A DNA stretch of 64,000 bases from Chaetoderma sp. LZ-2023a (GCA_034401795.1 CM067363.1:33419252-33483251), one strand, 5' to 3'; positions 43,660-56,783 are shown, counted from the stretch's first letter. The notes: generated by a model from the sequence alone, not told the origin. Numbers and translations: made by a program.

Positions 43660-45230
43660 CTCAGGTGAATCCAATCTGCACATCACAAACTAACCCACCC
43701 ATAAACCACAGGAACAGAGCTTGGCTTGGCCAATACACCAGATTGGCAGTCTAAACAACCATCTGTTATCATTTGACATTTCCGACACCGCTGACCACAT
43801 AGACCATTAACACACAATACACTAATCACCATTAATGCAACTACCGAAGTGCGAGATCAACCCTTTGAACCCTGCAAAGCCAAATAAGTCTCAAGACCTA
43901 ATAAACTAAAATTTGTCTGCCAATGCGGGGGCTGCTTTGACTAGGAACTGTTTCTGCCACTGGAACCGACAGTTGTTTTTTAATGAGGATAGCCCCAGCA
44001 TATCAAACAGATTACTAATATTTGTATTGTAGCTGATAGTCATGGAATGCATCGTGAAAGGATTAATGGGTTGAATGTGTTTAACCTAACCAAACTGGTT
44101 GAGGGTATTACTTCTACATTTAATAGGTAAAACCAGTCTTGTCGGGTACCGGAGAGGCTCCACATAGCACTAGCAATAAATTTCAATCCAAGATATGCGA
44201 GTGGGTCAATGCTGAATCTTTTCGGACTGGGGAGATTGGAGGCACCTGCTTTAACTTATGCAGCAGCAGCTTTCAGGCTGGCTGGTCCTAACATATCTAG
44301 CCATTGCATCAATATGGGGAAATAAGTTAACGGGGCAGAGGCGTCGAAAGTATCAAATCTAAACCTTTTTCTCACCTAGCAGCCAGAACTCATATTCCAG
44401 TATGAGTCAATCTCGGCCATTCTATCTATCCCAATTCAGCGTCAATGCTTTTTATTTATATATCAAATTCTGATTAGATACTCCCCATTTGATCAATCTA
44501 CAACCACAATAAGAAATACAGCATAATACCAACTGATTAACTACTGTTGTTTTTATTAATACTATTACTATTATCAAGTTATTATGTGGTGCATCTCTTT
44601 TGGTTTGTTGATTTGCCTACAATCCTACATGTATCTGTACGTCTGTCATAAAATCTTTGTCTGGGCCAGATGGTATCTCCCTAATGGTCAGACTCTGTAT
44701 AGATAAAGGTTCATGATTTCGCTTCTTCCCTAACTCTTTGTACTCAGATGGAAAACTTAAATTTTCAAAATAAAATAAATGACCAAAGATAATAAATGTT
44801 ACATTTTCTAGGCAGGTTTGATGGAAGATGCTGCAGTCGTAGACACCAATTTCGTCCAGCAAAACTGCTGAATATTGGATGCCAATTTCTCTGCTATAGA
44901 GATAACAAAAGCTAGAAAACTGCCATCAGTGTGGTAGAAGTTATTAAACTTAGGATAGATATATCATGCTGAAAAGCATGAAATGCGCCAAAACAGATAG
45001 ACCCAATCAGATCTCAATCATCTTGAATCTTCATCTGATATCCGCTTTCTCAATGGATATATCAAATGCTGACACTCTACTATAAAATATCTATCTAAGT
45101 CACACCTACCAACATCTTCTCACCACAAACACTACTGTGACTTTATTGAGCAACCTCCTCCCTCAACTCCCCCTAGCTTATATAACCCCATAGAATTGCC
45201 TTTACCAAGCGTCCCAAAGCTACGCAATCG
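43660..45230. other. Intergenic, no gene recognised
   Basis: Short frames only. An 81-codon minus frame (44617-44862) has no motif I know. The last part may be the decayed 5' region of LINE-B. Confidence 0.4.
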
Positions 45231-45239
45231 CCAATCAAA

Positions 45240-47513
45240 TATTGACAGAACAGGAGAACAATGTAAAGTAAGACACATGGTAAACCAGGCCTCAAATATT
45301 TTAGATCTTCCTTTAACAAATAACAGTAGGCTAATTTAGTTTACGAAATTAATCACTTACCCCCTATAGGAAAAAGTGATCATGATATCCTTCAGATCTC
45401 ACTGCATCCCAATATAATGAACGCCCACACCCAAAAAAGCACTCCTAAACTATTATTACATAAAGGGCAATATGATCAAATTCGTCATGAATTAGATAAG
45501 ATTGACTGGAAACAACTTCATGAACTAGATACTACCAATGCTTGGAACTTCATACACACAAAGCTAACTTTGTTAGCAAAAAGAAATATACCCACCGCAA
45601 ATAACAATAAATTTGGGGAAAAGCACCTGTGGCTTAACATCACCACCACTAAGTCGCTTAAAATTAGAAAGAGGACTTACAATAGATATAAAAGGAGTAA
45701 AAATCCAAATGACTATGTCAAATACAAAAACTGCTAGGAACAACACTACATCCTGTATAAGAACAGCAAAACGGGAATTTTAACAGAAAATTGCGTCCGA
45801 AAGTACAAAACCCCCAAAGGCTTTCTGGAACTATGTTAAAAGTAAAACTACTAAAAGAAACAATAAATAATTTGCGAAATCCTGAAAACAGTGCCTTATC
45901 AACTGCCAACAAAGACAAGTCTAACATACTCAATAAATATTTTTCAAGTGTATTCACTGTAGAAAATTTACTTTTGATGCCAAATACTAGCTCTCAATAA
46001 AACTGATAATCTAATAACACCAGTTGGTAGAGAGAAAAAATTAAAAGCCCTAAACCCAAACAAATGTAAGGATAATTAGTAACCCCTTATGTACACTCTT
46101 TCGAAAATCATTAGAAGAGGGGGTTCTACTTGAGATTTGGAAATTAGCAAACATATGTGCTATATACAAAAAAGGACCAAAAAGAGACCCGAGTAACCAT
46201 AGACCTATAAGCCTTACCTGTATGCTCTGTAAAGTCCTTGAATCATTCATACAAGATCAAATTATGAAATTTTTAGAAGACAACAACTTACTTTCTCTAT
46301 GCCAACATGGCTTCAGACTAAATCGATCATGCAAAACACAACTACTGGAGGAGGAATACAAGTAAACTACGTCTGTTAGATTGTTATTGTCTAGACTAGT
46401 GGTTATGTAGTCAAAGGCATTTGATTCAGTTCCACATAGGAGACTCCTAATCAAAATGAGGAAAAATGGAATTGGAGAAAAAATTGTAAAGTGGACAGAA
46501 ATTTGTTTAGCTAATAGTATCCTTTCTGTGTAAAGATCAATGACACTCGATCAGACTGGGTAGACATTATTAGTGGTGTACCGCAGGGTAGTGTACTTGG
46601 ACCTACCCTTTTCCGGTTATATATAAATGACTTGTCAGAAAAATTAAGCTGTTATTGCCAAATCTTTGCAGATGATACTAAGATCTATGGAAATCCCACA
46701 GAATATGACATTCAGGATAATATAAATACAGTATGCAACTGGTCTAAAACATGGCAACTGTCATTTAATGCAAACAAAACTCATGTTATGCACTTTGGTA
46801 ATAATAATCCAAGAAAGGAGTACACTATGACAGATTCCTCACAAACATATACAGTATCGACATCAGAAGTGGAAAAAGACCTAGGTGTTCATATTGATGA
46901 CATACCTACTTTTGATAAACATATAAATTCCATAGTGTCGAAGGCAAATCAAACAGTGGGAATAATCAAACGAACCTTTACACAGTTAGACCCAGGCACA
47001 TTCACATTGTTATACAAGTCTCTTGTGAGACCGATCCTCGAATAGTGTAACTGTGTGTGTGGGCACCCAGATTCAAAAGGCAATCTAAACTGATGGAACG
47101 GGTTCAGCGTTGGGCAACAAAATTGGTTCCCCAAATTAAAAACTATACATACCCAGTAAGGCTTGGAAAGCTTAATTTAATGTCGTTGAAATTTAGACGA
47201 TTCCGTGCTGGTCTAATAGAAACATATAAGTTTATTAATGATAAATATAACATAGACAAAAATATCTTCTTTGAAATCTCCCCAATTGCACACACCAGAG
47301 GGCACAAACACAAAAACACTGAGGCAATAACAAGCAAATGGCGTATGCCTCATAAAATGATGATGATGAGTTTCCATGTGCTGTATTTCATTAATAAAAA
47401 CAGTGCTGTAGATAGGCTCTGCCTTTTGTGGGCCACATGTTGTGTAATTACAAATTGTATATCGTATAACAAAATAAATGAATTTGAACTTAAGAACTTG
47501 AACTTGAATCTCG
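45240..47513 (+). mobile_element. LINE family B (CR1-like), 5'-truncated
   Basis: Includes the end of the endonuclease domain (HLPPIGKSDHDILQISL near 45350-45410, with the SDH motif), a linker, RT, and the C-terminal domain. It ends in a TTGAACTT-type tandem tail (about 47485-47513). Many frameshifts and stops. Different in sequence from family A. Confidence 0.82.
46440..47345 (+). pseudogene. LINE-B reverse transcriptase and C-terminal domain
   Basis: GVPQGSVLGPTLFRLYINDL (about 46575-46634) precedes the active site IFADDTKIY (near 46662). WQLSFNANKTHVMHFGN and LGVHIDDIPTFDKHI follow, then LLYKSLVRPILE and a stop (about 47044). The next frame continues WAPRFKRQSKLMERVQRWAT and NLMSLKFRRFRAGLIETYKF. 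This order is characteristic of CR1-like elements. Confidence 0.85.
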
Positions 47514-48029
47514 AAGCTCATAATAGCACCTGCATTCCAGTATCCGCAGATTCGTTATCCGTCAATTCGCAGTTACCCAGCGTCATCTCTATGGAAATGT
47601 TTCGCTTTCGATTTTATTGAAATAATAATACGTTGTCTTAAATACTAGTGAATTGGGGTTAGATATATATATATATTAGTGGAAGAAATTGTCACAGACA
47701 ATCTTTTAATGTCTTAATTACCGTAACAAATCGGTGGTAATTTATCTGACACCAGTTTTCGTTAAATAAAATTTCATCATCATCATCATCATCATTGTCT
47801 CAGGACATAAGCCGTTGGCTTTTTATTGTCCCGGCAGTATTACGTTATAAATTAATGCAAATGCTTAAAGAGAGGGGTGGTATCATCAGTAATTATATGT
47901 TCCTGTCTATGGTATGTAATTCACAAATTTGTACAAATTCCACTGGCGCAGATTCCGCAAACAGTCATTTTAATTTAGACTTCATTTAGCTACTATGTAC
48001 AATATGTCGAGACATCCGTACCCATATAC

Positions 48030-48160
48030 ACATTATACCCACATGCGTACGTACATACATACCCACATATATACTTATATATACATACATACATGCATAT
48101 ACCTACATACATATACACATACATGCACACATATACAACACATATACATATATTCATACA
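48030..48160. repeat. (CATA)n-like microsatellite, left part
   Basis: Imperfect CATA/CACA repeats that resume at 49582 on the other side of the hAT-like element. Confidence 0.9.
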
Positions 48161-48167
48161 TACACAC

Positions 48168-49581
48168 TAGAGCTGGGCGGTATTGATATTTACATGATGG
48201 TATCGGTACCATGAAAAAATACAGCGGTACCACGGTATACCGTCATCTGAGCTTGGGGCATGCCAAGAAATTAGAACAATTTTTCCCATTTCCTTTTCAC
48301 TTCCATCTCCAATCAACGGTAAATATAGGTAAAATAAATAAATCAGCTTCCTGATTTAGAGAAGAAAAACATGGTTATTGCGACTGTTTAGTTTCACGAT
48401 TTTATTAGGTCACTATTTTTATTGACGTAATATCATTCACGGGAATATCGGTCAAAGGGTGTGGTCGACTCGCTAATTATAACCCGCTGTTTGAGACATT
48501 GGGGTGCACTATTTTCAATCTGGATTGTTCTTGCTATTAATGCGTGCGACCCGCAAACGGCACATTTTATTTTGGCAGTCGAGTGCTTTGATAAACAGAG
48601 TCTAGACAAAATCCGTGAGTATTTAAACGGGGCGAGTGTTGTACTCTTTTATTTCTGCTGGAGTCGTATATTCTGTTACTCGCGAAAACAGGCCTATACA
48701 CATACATATAACACGACATTGAATATAGCCGATTCCAAAGCTCCTGATGATTACCGAGTACCCGATGTGCAGACTCGTTATTCGCCATGCTTCACGTGAA
48801 CAATGCGTGTAAAAAGCTATTTCCGCGAACTTCCGACTTGTAGCCAGTTGAAAAATGAATTACAAAAACTAAAACACTATAATTTTTAGGCGTCATTACT
48901 TAAACTGGATTTAATCCGTAAAGAAATTTCTTAAAACCATCCAGAAAAATAAAAAATAACGACTTCAACGCTGCTCATTCTTAATAAAATAGCAAATACT
49001 ACGTTTTAGTAAATTTTCATTGATAAATTCAGCATAGTAATGTATTTTCCCACGGTCTAGTTCATGAACAACCAATCAGATACGTCTTTGCGAGATCGCT
49101 GTTGTGTTTGAATAGCATGCAGTTTGTATGTTATTTTGTTATTCTAGTGTGTTTGTTCGGTGACAAAATGCTTGGAGTAATAAATTACAAATAATAGAAA
49201 CGGGAATAGGGAATATATTATAGTGTAATTACTACCGGAATGACTTTAGATGTTTTAAATATAGCAATTTTACCATGAGACTTTCAAGACGTACGTTTGA
49301 CATACAATTCTGCCTGTCATTATTTTGTAATTGATGACTTGATGTTTGTTTTTACAACGACCCTTTCACCTCAACTCGGCTAATAGGTAGGGATGCCTGT
49401 ATTTTTGGCACTACTAGCACCTATTTACTCTTGGTCAAGGCAGATTTTATGAATATATTTCTCAAATATTGCTCAAACATTGTGGACGGTATTCACAGTA
49501 TTTGGAAATGTCAATGGTCATGGTATCGGTTCACGGTATACCGCGGTCCTCACGGTACTACCGTCAGACCGCCCAGCTCTA
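48168..49581. mobile_element. Non-autonomous hAT-like DNA transposon, 1414 bp
   Basis: Terminal inverted repeats of 14 bp, perfect: TAGAGCTGGGCGGT at the left end and its reverse complement at the right. Further imperfect inverted sequence lies inside (GGTATCGG, ACGGTATACCG). The eight bases ATACACAC flank both sides (48160-48167 and 49582-49589), an exact 8-bp target duplication as made by hAT transposases. No transposase is encoded; a 112-codon frame inside (48461-48799) has no known motif. Confidence 0.88.
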
Positions 49582-49809
49582 ATACACACACTTATACATA
49601 TACATACATACATACATACATACATACATAATCACATACGTTCAACATAAACATACATATGGACTGGCGCGGTTACCACACCAAGTCAACACTATTACAA
49701 TGCAATTGAGACTGGGATTAACTCCTAGAATAATTAAATCATGGGACGGCGCGGATGCCACACCAAGTCCACTGATCAACATTAAACACGTGTGTACATA
49801 CATACATAT

Positions 49810-49867
<58 letters not shown>

Positions 49868-49870
49868 TAC
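49582..49870. repeat. Microsatellites (CATA)n and (AT)n
   Basis: CATA repeats at 49594-49630 continue the array interrupted by the transposon. (AT)n lies at 49820-49865. In between, TGGCGCGGTTACCACACCAAGTC at 49666 has a near copy at 49747. Confidence 0.9.
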
Positions 49871-49899
49871 ATATACACATATATACACATATAGGCATA

Positions 49900-51060
49900 T
49901 CAACAAAATAACCCAGTAGGCGCATGACTGTCGGTGGGACAAGCACTCGATACCAAAGCCGCACACCTATGGATTGGCGCAGTTACAAATTTCAAATAAT
50001 TTGTTCATATTATCGCTTCTGCGATTCAAGATTCAAGAGTTTTTATAAGATTCAAGATTATTTATTTCATGCTTAATATATAATATGAAATTAGGCATTG
50101 CCGAGTGGGCGAGCGCAATACGCTACCTAGTCATGTCAAAATGCTGGTCAAATATCACATGTGTAACAATCACGCTTCCATGTCCACATGTATGTGAGGA
50201 TGTCACAGAGTTCTTGACATATCACAATTCACGCCTACCACACCCCTATACTACTGTCAGGTCTACCATGTCACTTTAACCCCAATTAGGAGGTTCGCCT
50301 GGAGGATCGATATGAATCTGAGTGACGGGACTTATATAACAGAAAGACCAGAACTAGGCATAGGAATTCTCTATATCGCTATGACATGGAACAGGTGCTT
50401 ATATACTAGTAACTACTCACAATCTATTTCCATTGTACTTCTACCGATGTGTTGATGTCATTGCAAATTGCAGTAACGGGTGTATGACGATAACAGCCAC
50501 CGTCGAAAACAGCCGCCAGTAGACCAATAACAGCCGCCAGGTTATATCCAGACCTATTCCTATAGGCGTATTGTTTCTACTATTATTACCTGCTATGTAT
50601 TTCTCACTATATTGTTAATAATTTAATACTCAAGTAAAGGTCCATTGTCAGTACGGAATTTAAACTGAGAAAAATAAATTTGAAAAATTGAAAGAGAATT
50701 TGAATCTTACAAGTTTGCGTCTGTTTGGCTCGAGAGACTAATCAGCAATCTAAGGCCAGTGGACGTCCAGCAAGTGCACATGTGTTTCTATTTGCTGAAG
50801 ACATTTCTGATAGCTGATTGGCTAGAGCAATGTTCATTGTATTTGTCGAGGATATTCAGCCCATTGTAATGGTTTCCTGCAATTAAATCTCCTAGCCTAG
50901 TTGATACAACTCTGTGGGTGCTAACAATTAAATAATCCCCGTTGTTTTTTTTACGCCAAAAATTAAAATTTTGAAACCTTTCTCCCAATGAATGCCAACA
51001 TTTAACGCACACATTGCAGGGGTTCAAACTGAATAACCTTTGTTGACGGTGGTTGTATAA
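49900..51060. other. Intergenic; contains one inverted dispersed repeat
   Basis: No gene recognised. The block 50487-50555, with AACAGCCGCCAGTAGACC, is the reverse complement of 60255-60335. Confidence 0.5.
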
Positions 51061-51159
51061 GACCCCATTCAAATGTATGATGATGATGAGGTTGTTGGGT
51101 TTTTAAAACATATTAGTGAATAATTAGCCTAATGCATAGCACCACCTACTATATCTAAG

Positions 51160-51670
51160 GTGAACCACTTAAGGTTTCCTGATGGTGGTTCAAAAACATG
51201 TAAAATAGCACCTGGTGGTTCTAAAAATAAATCTGTTTGTCTGAGGACCACTTAAGTTAATGCGAGGCAGCGGCGACTTTCACTAAGAGATATGATGATG
51301 ATGGTGGTTCTTAACCCATTCAACGATGATTTCCACATATCCCCTTTTCAATGCTGTAAAAAATACAGAAAAACAGTTGCATAATTAGAAATTAATTTGA
51401 TTGGAAGCTGTTGCTGCTTTCGGCAGAATATATTTTATCCCGTGAAGAATTTACTTTTTCATGGAGTTGTCAGTGAAAGGGGTAAGTGGACCACTCGTGT
51501 GGTGGTTCTTAAAAAAATTCATACAGTTTCCTATTCACGTCACTGTCTGGGAAGTGGGAACCCCAAATCTAAATAAATCTAAGGTATGATGGTGGATCTT
51601 AAGTATTGGCGGTTAATTAGCTAACTATATAGGGCCAGCTATCTAATGGTGGACCACCAAAACGCGTTTA
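51160..51670. repeat. Degenerate array around GGTGGTTCT / GGACCACTTAAG
   Basis: The motif GGTGGTTC or its complement GAACCACC appears about eight times in 500 bp, often next to TTAAG, e.g. 51173, 51185, 51210, 51241, 51303, 51501. It is spaced irregularly and is not coding. Confidence 0.45.
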
Positions 51671-51700
51671 CGTGAGGCAGCAACATGATTCTCCTTCGAT

Positions 51701-51863
51701 CAATACTTACCATTCTGTTACTTCTGATATACAGCTGGCCCTGACAGCGGCTCTAGGATTATAGACTTAGAAAGCTTTACCGACTCCTGGGAACCGGGTA
51801 CTCGGCTCCCAACTGCCGAGTACCCGTTTACCATAGAGCTCATTCTTGTTTGCATAGCAACAA
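51701..51863 (+). repeat. Left inverted terminal repeat of the DIRS element
   Basis: Reverse-complement match to 57052-57213, around TTAGAAAGCTTTACCGACTC and CCGGGTACTCGGCT. A few mismatches and small gaps. Confidence 0.9.
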
Positions 51864-52227
51864 GAGCAATACATGCTTTCTGCATTAAGGATTTTAGTGG
51901 TTTTTTTGTGAAACAAAAGATCTAAGTCTTTAATCTGTGATAGTCTGTGTGTTCGTGAAAGGATAACTAAGGACTATGGAGAATACCGCCGAAGATAACC
52001 AGGTTGTATCATTCTTTATTATCCATAGTTAAAAGACTTAGGTCTCTAAATTTCGTTGTGTCGCATGTTCCAATTTCTGACCCCATAGAATCTGGGACGT
52101 GTGCTAACAACGATATATGCCAGACGATCGCCTTCTTTAAACCCCAACAGGCGATCGGCAGATATGAAAATAGGTGTTTGCTACGGTATTTCTAACACGA
52201 ATATCGGCTGACGTCGTTCTCCGTAGG

Positions 52228-52263
52228 ATCCGAGCGGGTGACGTCACACCCGGTCGCTCGGAT
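52228..52263. promoter_or_regulatory. Nested palindrome with CRE, 5' region of the DIRS element
   Basis: Nine-base arms ATCCGAGCG and CGCTCGGAT enclose GGTGACGTCACACC, itself nearly palindromic and centred on TGACGTCA. It lies between the left ITR and gag, a plausible promoter position. Confidence 0.45.
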
Positions 52264-52769
52264 GTTTATGTGAAGAAAAATTTTTCATTAATTCGCGCAT
52301 CTTGTTCTGGGTGCTGCGTACTAAAAATGGTACCGGAAACTTTAGAATGATCAAGTTTACGTGTGATCACGATCGGTTTGCAATGATCGGTGGTTTCAAA
52401 ATTCTTGAGTAGATGCGTGGTCTGCGGTTTTACCGTGTGATACAGCAGTTTGTTATACATTTTGTTGTTTTCTTCACATATCGTGATGCTTTCGTTAGGA
52501 GTATAATTTATATTGATTAGTAAATATACCCCGAATGCTATGCGATATGATTCCTGGAGCCGTTACACATCCTGGAGGAACTATTATGGGTGTGTTTGAT
52601 GTCCGCCGCGTTCTTGTCGTCATAATCAATGCGATCGTTGTTGTGGCGGGGTGGGGTGCGGGGAGGTTACGGTTAATTTATGAGTCAAAATTATTTGAAA
52701 ATTAATTGTCTGCCTTCCATCCAGGTCTCGTTCCGCTTGTTTATTGTAGGTTTGGGCTTATTTTATAGG

Positions 52770-54871
52770 CCAAGCCAGCCCCGCCATCATGTGACGAATG
52801 CCATAAGTTCGACCATGCTTGTTTTAGGTGTTCCCTGTGTAATATAGATCATAGGTGTAATGTTTGTGCAGTGTGGTCCGTCGAGATGATGGTGAAGTTC
52901 CTTGCCCAGAAGGACTTGGCTGGGTCTGACGCGGGGTCAGGCGGTCTGAGACGAAATCGTGGAGCGCCCGGTTCGGCCGGTGGGGGTGCTCCAAGTCCCC
53001 AGCTGGAGGTGGCGGAGATGGCACCGCCGGCGTGGTTTGGTCCGGCTATGCAGGGTTTTCTGCATAGCGTTCTGCCCATGCTGGTGTCGTCCCTGCTACC
53101 AAAGGTTGGGGGCAGTTTCTCCCCATGCCTGGTACGGATCCTGTCCTCGGACAGGATTCTGGACTGGTTACCGAGGGGGCCATCTCGTACGGCCCCCTGG
53201 CAGTCCCGTCTGGCTTCGGCCAGACGGGTTCTGTCTCTCTGCGGCCACCTCCGGGTGGTCCAGTAGCGGTGGCCGGTCCGTCAGGTGTGGGAGCCGTCCG
53301 CCAGGACGGCTCCACGGTTGACTCGTCTAGTGATGGCTCTTCGGAGTCTGAAGATGAGGAGGCCGAGGATGAGAGGTTGCTGCGTCCTGTGAAGCCGCAG
53401 GTGGAGAATATGGAGGTTGATTCCGTCCTGGACGGAACCGGCCTCAATTTGTCTGGTTTGGCGCAAGCCAGGTCAGCGGCTCCGCCTGCGGCTGAGGCCA
53501 ATCCGTTACCGTGCACCGGTTCCGGGCGGCTTGGTTTGTCACCAGCCGTCAAGGGAACGGGTGTGCCTGGCCAGGCGTGGTACTCACCTATCTCGCCTGG
53601 TCCGGCAGCCGGACGTGGGGTGCCGTTGGCGCCCATGTCCGGCTACGGTTCCGCGACTGTTACGGGTCCGTACGGTTTTCCGTGCGGACCTACCCCATGG
53701 ACCGGAGTGTTTCATGGGGTGGCGGCGGAACCGTGTGGTAGCGGAGTGCCTGGCATGTCAGCCATGGCTCCTTGCCGGGAGGACGTGGCTGGCAGACCCA
53801 TGAGCACGTCAACGGGTGACGTGTTTGCGGGGGTGTCTTCGTCAGAGGTAGATTGGTCGGATGCTCTGGCATGGCTAGCCAGGGTTGACCCGTCTGTGGT
53901 TTCGGCCACGGCCGATGAAGATGCGCCCCATCCGTCAGTTGCGTCGATTAGGACGGGGATTTTGCCCGCGGCCCGGATCCAGTCAGTGGGACTGACGGTT
54001 CATAGATTTGTTGGATGCTATTTATAGCAAACAACTAATGACCAAGGGTCAGCTCCCTGCGGCCTCCAGGGAGGTGCGGGCAAGATGTCGTATTCCGCGG
54101 GGGGAATACGACAGGTATGGTGTAGTCCCGTCGGTCACGGAGGATGACCGATGGGTGTTGGGAGTCCAGAGTGCCGGGTCGGGTGGCCCCGGTCCGGCAC
54201 TAGTGGATAAATCTCAAGTACACCAGGAAGAAGTCCTGTCCCTATGCGATGAGGGTGTGAGGGCAGCGATGGGCGCTGTCAATCATTCTTATCATCTCCT
54301 TCAGTCGGTGTGGGCTGAAGCGGGGGCAGGCCACCCTGTGCCACCTGTGGCGCTTTCATGTGTTAATGACGGCTTGGTGCTGTCAATGGACGCATTGGCA
54401 AGGGTGCAAGCGCAAGTGACGAAGTCCAGGAGGCAAATGGTCATTGACCATATGCGTCCGGCTACGGCAGTCAGGGAGCGTCTTCTTGGGACGCCCCTGA
54501 CAGGGCCTAGCATCTTCGGTGGACAAGCGCGGGCCATCTTAGAAGACACGGCCAGTATCGCGCAGAATCGGTTAGCGGTAAACCTACAGCTAGAGCTAGT
54601 GCGGCAAGCGCATGCACTAGGGGCTGTGGGGAAACCGCTAACGGGACAGCCTTCAAAGAAGCAGAAGAAGCATAAGGGCAAGGCGAAAGCCAGGCCTGTT
54701 GCGACTTCTGCTTCAGCTGGGTTTTCAGAGCCGCCGCCGGCGAAGAAGCCCAGGAAGGTTGTAGAGGCGCCTACCCTCCCCAATGTTGCTCCTGACCGCC
54801 CTAGGGGCGGGAAGGGCAAGGGTAAGGGTAAGGCCTCAAAGGGCAGACAGAAGGGGCCGAAGCATACCTGA
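52770..54871 (+). pseudogene. DIRS Gag-like protein, frame-broken
   Basis: A Cys-rich N-terminus (CDECHKFDHACFRCSLCNID then HRCNVCAVW, from 52790) resembles the zinc-binding start of DIRS Gag proteins. The frame then changes twice: open parts are 52790-53266, 53125-54027 and 54008-54871. The middle is Gly/Pro/Ser-rich with an acidic patch (ESEDEEAEDE). The last part is helical and ends in a highly basic Lys/Gly tail (GGKGKGKGKASKGRQKG). No start codon is obvious upstream of the Cys cluster; a TAG precedes it inside TTTTATAG, which also looks like a splice acceptor. Confidence 0.7.
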
Positions 54872-56783
54872 GGGTACGAAAGCTCCCTTCATATCCGCCT
54901 GGACCGCGCCTGTGCGACAGGAACAGCGGTGCCAGTTATACCCATCGTGCCTAGAACGAAATGGTTCTCACTCTCTCTCGTTAAGAAAGGGGGGGGGGGG
55001 GGGGGCGGACTGCGAGCCGGACAACCCCGTTAGACGTCGAGGCGTCTATGGTGGGTGGAAGGCTCATGCGTTTCGTCGAGGCCTGGCGAGGTGTGACGTC
55101 AGACAGTCTGGTCCTGGGATGGTTATCCCAGGGTTACATGCCGGAGTGGTGGGACTTTCCACCACAAAATCTGTCTTTGGCACCTGTCTGGACACCCGTA
55201 CCAAGGGAGCCAGACAAGTTAGAAGCCGTTCAAAAGGAAGTGTCGGGTTTGCTTCTGAAGGGAGCAATAAAACCAGCAAACCGAAACACTCCAGGCTTCT
55301 ATTCAAACATGTTCCTTGTCCCCAAGAGCACAGGGGGATGGAGACCCATACTCAATCTCAGGCCATTAAATTGGTTTATCCATACGCCTCGGTTCCAGAT
55401 GGAAACGCCGAGGTTGGTAATGGCGGGATTGAGGAAAGGAATGTGGTGTGTATCGATCGATCTGAAAGATGCATATTTCCACATTTCAATGAACAGAAGT
55501 TGTCACAGGTTTCTGAGATTTGCGTTTCAGAATCAAGTATGGGAGTTTATAGTCCTCCCATTCGGCCTGTCGACAGCTCCACAGGTTTTCACCAGAGTGG
55601 TCCTTGCGGTGACAGCATTTCTCAGAAAAGAGAACGGGGTGCTTCACACCTACATAGACGATTGGCTGATCAAAGCAGACACATCAGCCAGGTTAGAGGT
55701 GGATACTGCTCTAACTCTGAAGTTGCTTTCAGATCTAGGCTGGATAGTCAACCAGGAGAAATCCGAGTTGACACCCACTCAACATTTCGTTTATTTAGGG
55801 ATGCGATTCGATCTCGAGGAGGGCAGGGTTTACCCATCAGAGCCCAGAGTGGTGTCTCTGTTAGCCACCCTCAAGAGTTTTCGATTGGGAAACCACATTC
55901 AGGCGAGGCAGTTTCTTCAGATGCTGGGCATGATGGTCTCCATGGAGCAGGTAATCCCGTACGCTGCTCTGATGCGAAGACCTATCCAGTTGTATCTGAT
56001 GTCTCTGTGGAAACAGAGACCAGAACCCCTGTCAAAGCTGGTGCCAGTTTTGGAGCCAATAATGTCGCATCTTGTATGGTGGAAAAAGCGTCAGAATCTC
56101 CTAGTAGGGGTTTCGCTGCACCTACCCCACCCACAGCTGTCCGTGTACACGGATGCATCGCTGGAGGGATGGGCGGCCTGCCTGGGAGAACACCATGTCT
56201 CGGGCACATGGACTCTCCAGGAGAGCCAGCTGCATATCAATCTGTTGGAAATGATGGCAGTGGAACTGGCATTGGAAAAGTTTCTTCCAAAGGTCAGGGG
56301 CAAGGCGATATTGATACGGTCGGACAACTCGACAGTAGTATAATACATAAATCGCCAAGGTGGGACCAAGTCACCCACACTGTGTATCAAAGTGTGGCAC
56401 TTGATTCAATGGTGCAGGAATTACTGGGTTGTTTTGAAAGCAGCTCACATTCCTGGGCGATTGAACATTCTGGCGGATGCGTTGTCTCGCAGACAGAGAA
56501 TTCTGCCAACAGAATGGTCTCTCAACCCTCCAGTTCTACGCAGGATCTTCAAGCATTGGGGCAAACCCAATGTGGACTTGTTCGCCACAAGGGAAAATGC
56601 TCAAATCATGACTTATGGCTCGCCGATTCCAGATCCAAATGCTGTCGATACAGATGCTCTGGCGATAAGCTGGAGAGGCATGCACGCATACGCGTACCCA
56701 CCCACCATTCTTCTACCAAAGATATTGGTGAAGATCAGGGAGGAACCGTGCCTGGTCCTGCTAATAGCGCCGTTTGGCGGTGA
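54783..56783 (+). other. 666-codon open frame overlapping DIRS RT in another frame
   Basis: This frame is open across nearly the whole RT-RNase H region without a stop. Its translation is Ser/Gly/Arg-rich, with no recombinase, protease or other motif. It is listed because of its length. The most likely cause is codon bias of the RT frame; in some DIRS elements real genes overlap RT, so a function is not excluded. Confidence 0.3.
54989..55005. repeat. Homopolymer of 17 G between gag and RT
   Basis: The run separates the end of gag (54871) from the conserved start of RT (about 55010). It could act as a slippage site in transcription or translation, or simply mark assembly uncertainty. Confidence 0.9.

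Noticed and set aside
48461..48799. 112-codon frame inside the hAT-like element
   Set aside because: No transposase motif and no codon signal; likely chance.
49660..49990. tRNA-like box A (TGGCGCGGTTA) suggesting a SINE
   Set aside because: No matching box B or cloverleaf could be found; kept only as a short direct repeat.
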